Assembly: GCF_004000825.1 (NCBI RefSeq)
Contig: NZ_BILZ01000004.1
Location: 1 to 64,000, forward strand
DNA length: 64,000 nt
Direction of reading: 5' to 3'
From: Paenibacillus kobensis NBRC 15729
GTDB taxonomy: Bacteria; Bacillota; Bacilli; Paenibacillales; Paenibacillaceae
The notes under the pieces are model-generated. The model was given only the letters and a program-made list of their open reading frames with translations, was not told the DNA's origin and searched no databases. Below are positions 60,730 through 64,000 of the stretch, in pieces. Within the stretch, counting starts at the first letter, position 1; each line of letters begins with the position of its first letter. The translations under genes were made by a program, and so were the position numbers.

Positions 60730-61833
60730 TTATATAACGACGATCTCCGGCGCATCGCACTGGCACTTCAGATGCTTCTTCACATGCTCGTAGCTTGCCT
60801 TCATCCTTGCCCATTCGCCGCTCCTGCGGCCGGCATCGCTCTTCACAGCCTCACCGAGCGGTACGACACGGAATATGCTGCGGGGACCGACGCGCGATAT
60901 GCGTACCCATGTCGGTATGCATTCCACTTTCATAATCCGAATCGTCCCGTCGTCTTCCTTCCGAATCCTCAGCCTCGTAATCAACCCTGTCAGCGTATGA
61001 TCATTGCGGTACAGCCGAGTCGATACGAAGTTGCCAAGCGAGTAGATCGCGAACTTCTGCTTCGTCTTGGACTCTTTCGTCTGATAGAACAAGGCAGGCT
61101 GTATCACGTGCGAATGGGCCCCAAGGATAATGTCTGCTCCGCTGCGAATCATAAGCTGAGTAAGCTGCTTCTGGCGTTCGACAGGCCACATGCTGTATTC
61201 TCGGCCGACATGGATGCATACGATGACGAGATCAACCTTCTGCGCTTTCAGCTTCTTTATATCGCTTGCGATTTTGTTTGGTTGAATAAGGTTGACAGCC
61301 CAAGCCTGCTTCGACGGGACCGGAATTCTATTCGTTGTCTTCGTGTACGCCAGAACGCCGATACGGATCCCTTTCACTTCTTGGATGAGGAAACGCTGCG
61401 ATTCCGACTCCGTCCGGTACGTCCCGGTGTGTGCGATGCCGGCACGGTCTAATACGTCCAGCGTCCGCTTCAAGCCGTCTATGCCGCAATCCATGCAGTG
61501 GTTATTCGCGGTTGATACAACATCAAAGCCTAGATTGTTGAGCGTGTCCGCGAATTGGTCCGGGCAATTAAACATCGGCCAATTGGTGCGCGGATTGCGC
61601 CTAACGATGGAGTATGTTCTGTCGATCATCGCTTTCGTTGGATTGCGTCCCGCTCCCGAGAACGTCGTTTCCAAATTGCCGATCGTATAATCCGCATCTC
61701 GCAAATAAGGAGCGACCTGCTCGAATATTTTATCGAAAGAATAGTTGTTATCGCCGGCAAGCCGGGCAGAATTAATGATCCGCGTCTTCATCAGGAAATC
61801 TCCGACCGCAGATATCGTAATGTCCGTGCTCAT
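60730..61833 (-). CDS. CapA-family metallophosphatase-like protein
   Basis: A 367-aa protein of the poly-gamma-glutamate synthesis CapA type. Metal-binding pattern: ISAVGDFLMKTRIINSARLA at the start, YTIGNLETTFSGAGRNP, VVSTANNHCMDCGIDGLKRT near residue 107, VIVCIHVGREYSMWP near 205 and ADIILGAHSHVIQPA near 235. No signal peptide is evident here. Role uncertain: capsule polymer or phosphate metabolism. ATG follows CGGAG by 7 nt. Confidence 0.87.
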   Translation of the reverse strand: MSTDITISAVGDFLMKTRIINSARLAGDNNYSFDKIFEQVAPYLRDADYTIGNLETTFSGAGRNPTKAMIDRTYSIVRRNPRTNWPMFNCPDQFADTLNNLGFDVVSTANNHCMDCGIDGLKRTLDVLDRAGIAHTGTYRTESESQRFLIQEVKGIRIGVLAYTKTTNRIPVPSKQAWAVNLIQPNKIASDIKKLKAQKVDLVIVCIHVGREYSMWPVERQKQLTQLMIRSGADIILGAHSHVIQPALFYQTKESKTKQKFAIYSLGNFVSTRLYRNDHTLTGLITRLRIRKEDDGTIRIMKVECIPTWVRISRVGPRSIFRVVPLGEAVKSDAGRRSGEWARMKASYEHVKKHLKCQCDAPEIVVI

Positions 61834-62010
61834 GAGTCAACTCCGTTCTATGCGCATACAGGCTCTATGGAGGTTCCTGCCTCGCCCGGAGGGCAGAAGG
61901 CCATTACCCTATCATATGAACAAGGCGATCGTCGTGCATCGGGAAATGAGCCTATCTTTTGAGCATATATGCAGCAGATGCTGGCCGTAACCATAACACC
62001 GCCCGAAATA

Positions 62011-62093
62011 GCAAGAGGCATGCCTGCCCGTACAAGACTGAATACGAATCGGGTTCGTATTCCGTTCTGCACCAGACAAGCATGCCTGCTTGC
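62011..62093. terminator. Nested long hairpin between CapA and NlpC-SH3 genes
   Basis: GCAAGAGGCATGC (62011-62023) with GCATGCCTGCTTGC (62080-62093), enclosing GAATACGAA (62040-62048) with TTCGTATTC (62054-62062). Lies right after the NlpC-SH3 stop; no strong T run. Confidence 0.55.
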
Positions 62094-62105
62094 ATACAAT
62101 TATTG

Positions 62106-63173
62106 TTAACCTTTAACTACCTTCGTGTATGTACTGTTCGTCGTGATGTAGACGGTGCTGCCGTTTACTTTCACTTCATACCAATAAGAATTCGTTTTCT
62201 TCACAAGCTCTGCCTTCTGCCCAACCTCGAGACGGCCAACCGTCGCGCTGCTTGACTTCGGCCCTGCTTTCAACGATACCCAACCCTTATTCGTAACGAT
62301 ATACTGCTTCTGGCTTACGCTCGAACCTGTACCCGGGTTCGTCGTTGCCGGAGGCGCAGTCGTTGCTGGCGGAGTGGTAGTAGCCGGCGGAGCGGTCGCC
62401 CCTCCATCTCCTGTTATCGGTGGAATCGTTCCGCCCCACGTCGGTACTGCCCTTTGCGGAGGCAGTACATACTTCTGAGGAATTGTAGGCGCTTTCACGG
62501 TTTTGCCTGCCATTCCGGTGAATGCCGCATCAGGCAACACGCGCTGCGCGCTATGGAAGTTCTCGCCCCACCAATATTGCCAACTGTCAACCGTGCCGAG
62601 TGCTGTTGGGTTGCCATCGCCGCGCGTGCCGATGACGACAGGCTGGCCATCGCGGTTCGTTCCCATATAAATGGCAACGTGCATAATATGGTCGGTTTCT
62701 TGGAATGTAATAAGATCGCCAATTCTTAAGTTCTCGATGCCTGTCAGCTGCCATTTGCCGTTAACTTTCTGCTTGCCGACGCCAGCTACCTTCGTGCCGA
62801 CCGAGTTGTAACTCGCGGAAGATTCACTGATTTTATATCCAACGTCACCATATACGAGGCTGGTAAAGCCTGAGCAATCCTCGTAGCCATATTTGCCGTA
62901 TGCGGCTGTTCCATGTCCGTAAACGAAGTAACCATTCTCCATATACCAGATTGCCCGTTCCACCACTTCATATGCAAGCGTTCCTCTCATGCCTACGTAT
63001 TTGGTCCGGAAATCCGCTACATTGTAGAGCTCGTCTTTCACATAACTGTCTGCATTAATGTACTGATTGTACTTCGTCACAGCACTAGAGGTCGTATACG
63101 TTGTTGCAGCGAATGCCATTCCCGAAGCGCTTAGCGATAACGCAAGTGTCAGAGCCACGATTTTCTTCTTCAT
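62106..63173 (-). CDS. Secreted NlpC/P60-like protein with SH3 domain
   Basis: A 355-aa exported wall enzyme. The ATG at 63173 follows AGGAG and gives the signal MKKKIVALTLALSLSASGMA; the frame further upstream to 63269 has no ribosome site. Catalytic domain: YEDCSGFTSLVYGDVGY (Cys) and HIMHVAIYMGTNRDG (His). A Pro/Thr/Gly-rich linker (repeated PPATT) leads to a C-terminal SH3 fold (VSLKAGPKSSSATVGRLEVG, YWYEVKVNGSTVYI) that probably binds the wall. Confidence 0.92.
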   Translation of the reverse strand: MKKKIVALTLALSLSASGMAFAATTYTTSSAVTKYNQYINADSYVKDELYNVADFRTKYVGMRGTLAYEVVERAIWYMENGYFVYGHGTAAYGKYGYEDCSGFTSLVYGDVGYKISESSASYNSVGTKVAGVGKQKVNGKWQLTGIENLRIGDLITFQETDHIMHVAIYMGTNRDGQPVVIGTRGDGNPTALGTVDSWQYWWGENFHSAQRVLPDAAFTGMAGKTVKAPTIPQKYVLPPQRAVPTWGGTIPPITGDGGATAPPATTTPPATTAPPATTNPGTGSSVSQKQYIVTNKGWVSLKAGPKSSSATVGRLEVGQKAELVKKTNSYWYEVKVNGSTVYITTNSTYTKVVKG

Positions 63174-63285
63174 ACAACAATCAACTCCTATCTGGGATGT
63201 ATCACCATAGTAGCATGAAGAATACGGCAGAACTATTGGTAGATTCGACCAACAGTGCTTACAAAGCAATCTTTTGGAATAAAAA

Positions 63286-63318
63286 AGAAGCGTGCTTTAC
63301 GCTGAAAGCACGCTTTAT
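63286..63318 (-). terminator. Terminator of the YheC/YheD-type gene
   Basis: AAGCGTGCTTT with AAAGCACGCTT, leftward T run (six A on the plus strand). Confidence 0.8.
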
Positions 63319-63321
63319 CCA

Positions 63322-64000
63322 TCATTTTGTACTTGCTAAAAACCGGGCGTATTCGAACGGATGCCGCAGGCACTTCTCCCACGCTTTGCGCCCGTAAACA
63401 CGGTGCATAATCGATTTGCCGGGTTTAATATTGATTTCGATTAGCCATAGTTTGCCGCTTCGGTCTACTGCAAGATCGATGCCGAGCTCGAACAGCCTAG
63501 ATCTGTATGATTTTTCCGTGTATGGAGGAATGTACTCGGCCACTTCGACGATCGAACTCGTCAGCGCTTGCCCCTCTTCCTCGTTGAATTGACTCTCGAG
63601 ATACTCTTGAACGCCGTGCGCATTGCCGCCGCTTTTAATATTCGACGTGATACTTCCGTTCTTGCCTTCGCGTACAGCCATGCCTGTCAGCTGCCACTTG
63701 CCCTCCCCGTTCTTCTGCATCAATGCCCGGATATCATAGACCTGGCCGTCCTTGTTGCGTATGTCGATCCACTTCTGCATCACATGTCTGCCTTGCCCTA
63801 ATATACCCTTCACATATGAAGCAAGACCGGCTTGCGACAGATCGGCCGCCGGCTTGCCGTTCGTCTGCACGCGATAACGGCGGTCCTTGCTTTCCGTAAT
63901 CCGGATAATGCCTCTGCCGCCCCAGCCGTTAATCGGTTTCAGCATCACGCTGCCGTGCTTGTGCACAAAAGCGATAAATTGCTGCGAGGTTTGCACCTGC
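63322..64000 (-). CDS. YheC/YheD-type ATP-grasp spore-coat-associated protein (partial)
   Basis: The 3' part (at least 224 codons) of a gene whose start lies beyond the right edge. ATP-grasp features: VMLKPINGWGGRGIIRI (Lys and Gly loop), IDIRNKDGQVYDIRALMQKN, ELGIDLAVDRSGKLWLIEIN with metal-binding Glu/Asn, and the closing KPGKSIMH. YheC/YheD proteins are known in Bacillus as spore-coat associated; enzymatic role unknown. Confidence 0.88.
   Translation of the reverse strand, partial: QVQTSQQFIAFVHKHGSVMLKPINGWGGRGIIRITESKDRRYRVQTNGKPAADLSQAGLASYVKGILGQGRHVMQKWIDIRNKDGQVYDIRALMQKNGEGKWQLTGMAVREGKNGSITSNIKSGGNAHGVQEYLESQFNEEEGQALTSSIVEVAEYIPPYTEKSYRSRLFELGIDLAVDRSGKLWLIEINIKPGKSIMHRVYGRKAWEKCLRHPFEYARFLASTK

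Overview
The window reads as chromosome of a spore-forming member of the Bacillota, most like Paenibacillus or a close relative (inference from gene content). It has a gerP spore-permeability operon behind a sigma-K-type promoter, a YjcZ-type spore peptide, YheC/YheD and Hsp20 coat-type proteins, a GlgC/GlgD glycogen operon, YesN-type regulators with sugar ABC cassettes, strong AGGAGG ribosome sites, and moderately GC-rich DNA with some AT-rich patches. No rRNA, tRNA, CRISPR array, prophage or intact insertion sequence was seen.

Layout. 1-7 kb: a Fur/Zur-type regulator, a secreted stalk/PKD protein, small membrane proteins, an Hsp20-type protein, gerPA-gerPE and the YjcZ-like peptide. 7-17 kb: an acetyltransferase, then a sigma-A promoter, adenine-type purine riboswitch and terminator ahead of adenine deaminase, then a leftward operon glgB-glgC-glgD-glgA-GH15 with overlapping or closely spaced genes. 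17-25 kb: a Cys-rich zinc-knuckle peptide, a PAS-HTH regulator with no normal start codon, a GH42 beta-galactosidase whose ribosome site lies in a long hairpin, a membrane acyltransferase, an aldose epimerase and a lipoprotein serpin. 25-31 kb: nitroreductase, Rrf2 regulator, methyltransferase, and lutABC with its GntR repressor gene, an operator and four 11-bp tandem repeats. 31-34 kb: a G4-capable gene-free tract, a DUF5071 protein and lipoproteins. 34-41 kb: a YesN-type response regulator, a sugar ABC transporter with a perfect cre site, a broken GH113-like glycosidase gene and an N-acylglucosamine/cellobiose 2-epimerase, together suggesting use of beta-manno- or cello-oligosaccharides. 41-47 kb: an ECF sigma/DUF4179 pair, an AraC/GyrI regulator, and an AT-richer patch with a frameshifted HxlR regulator and an amidohydrolase relic. 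47-54 kb: a 1341-aa secreted beta-helix/CBM9 protein, a second perfect cre, an AraC relic and an orphan solute-binding protein paralogous to the one at 37 kb. 54-64 kb: HAD and VOC proteins, a ywnA/ywnB-like pair sharing a TGTAAC-N7-GTTAC operator, VanW, two NlpC/P60 enzymes, CapA, and a partial YheC/YheD gene at the right edge.

The main theme is carbohydrate handling (glycogen turnover, beta-galactosides, oligosaccharide import, epimerases) together with spore and cell-wall functions. The most interesting signals are regulatory DNA/RNA structures and recently decayed genes. I did not find a large undescribed multi-gene system.
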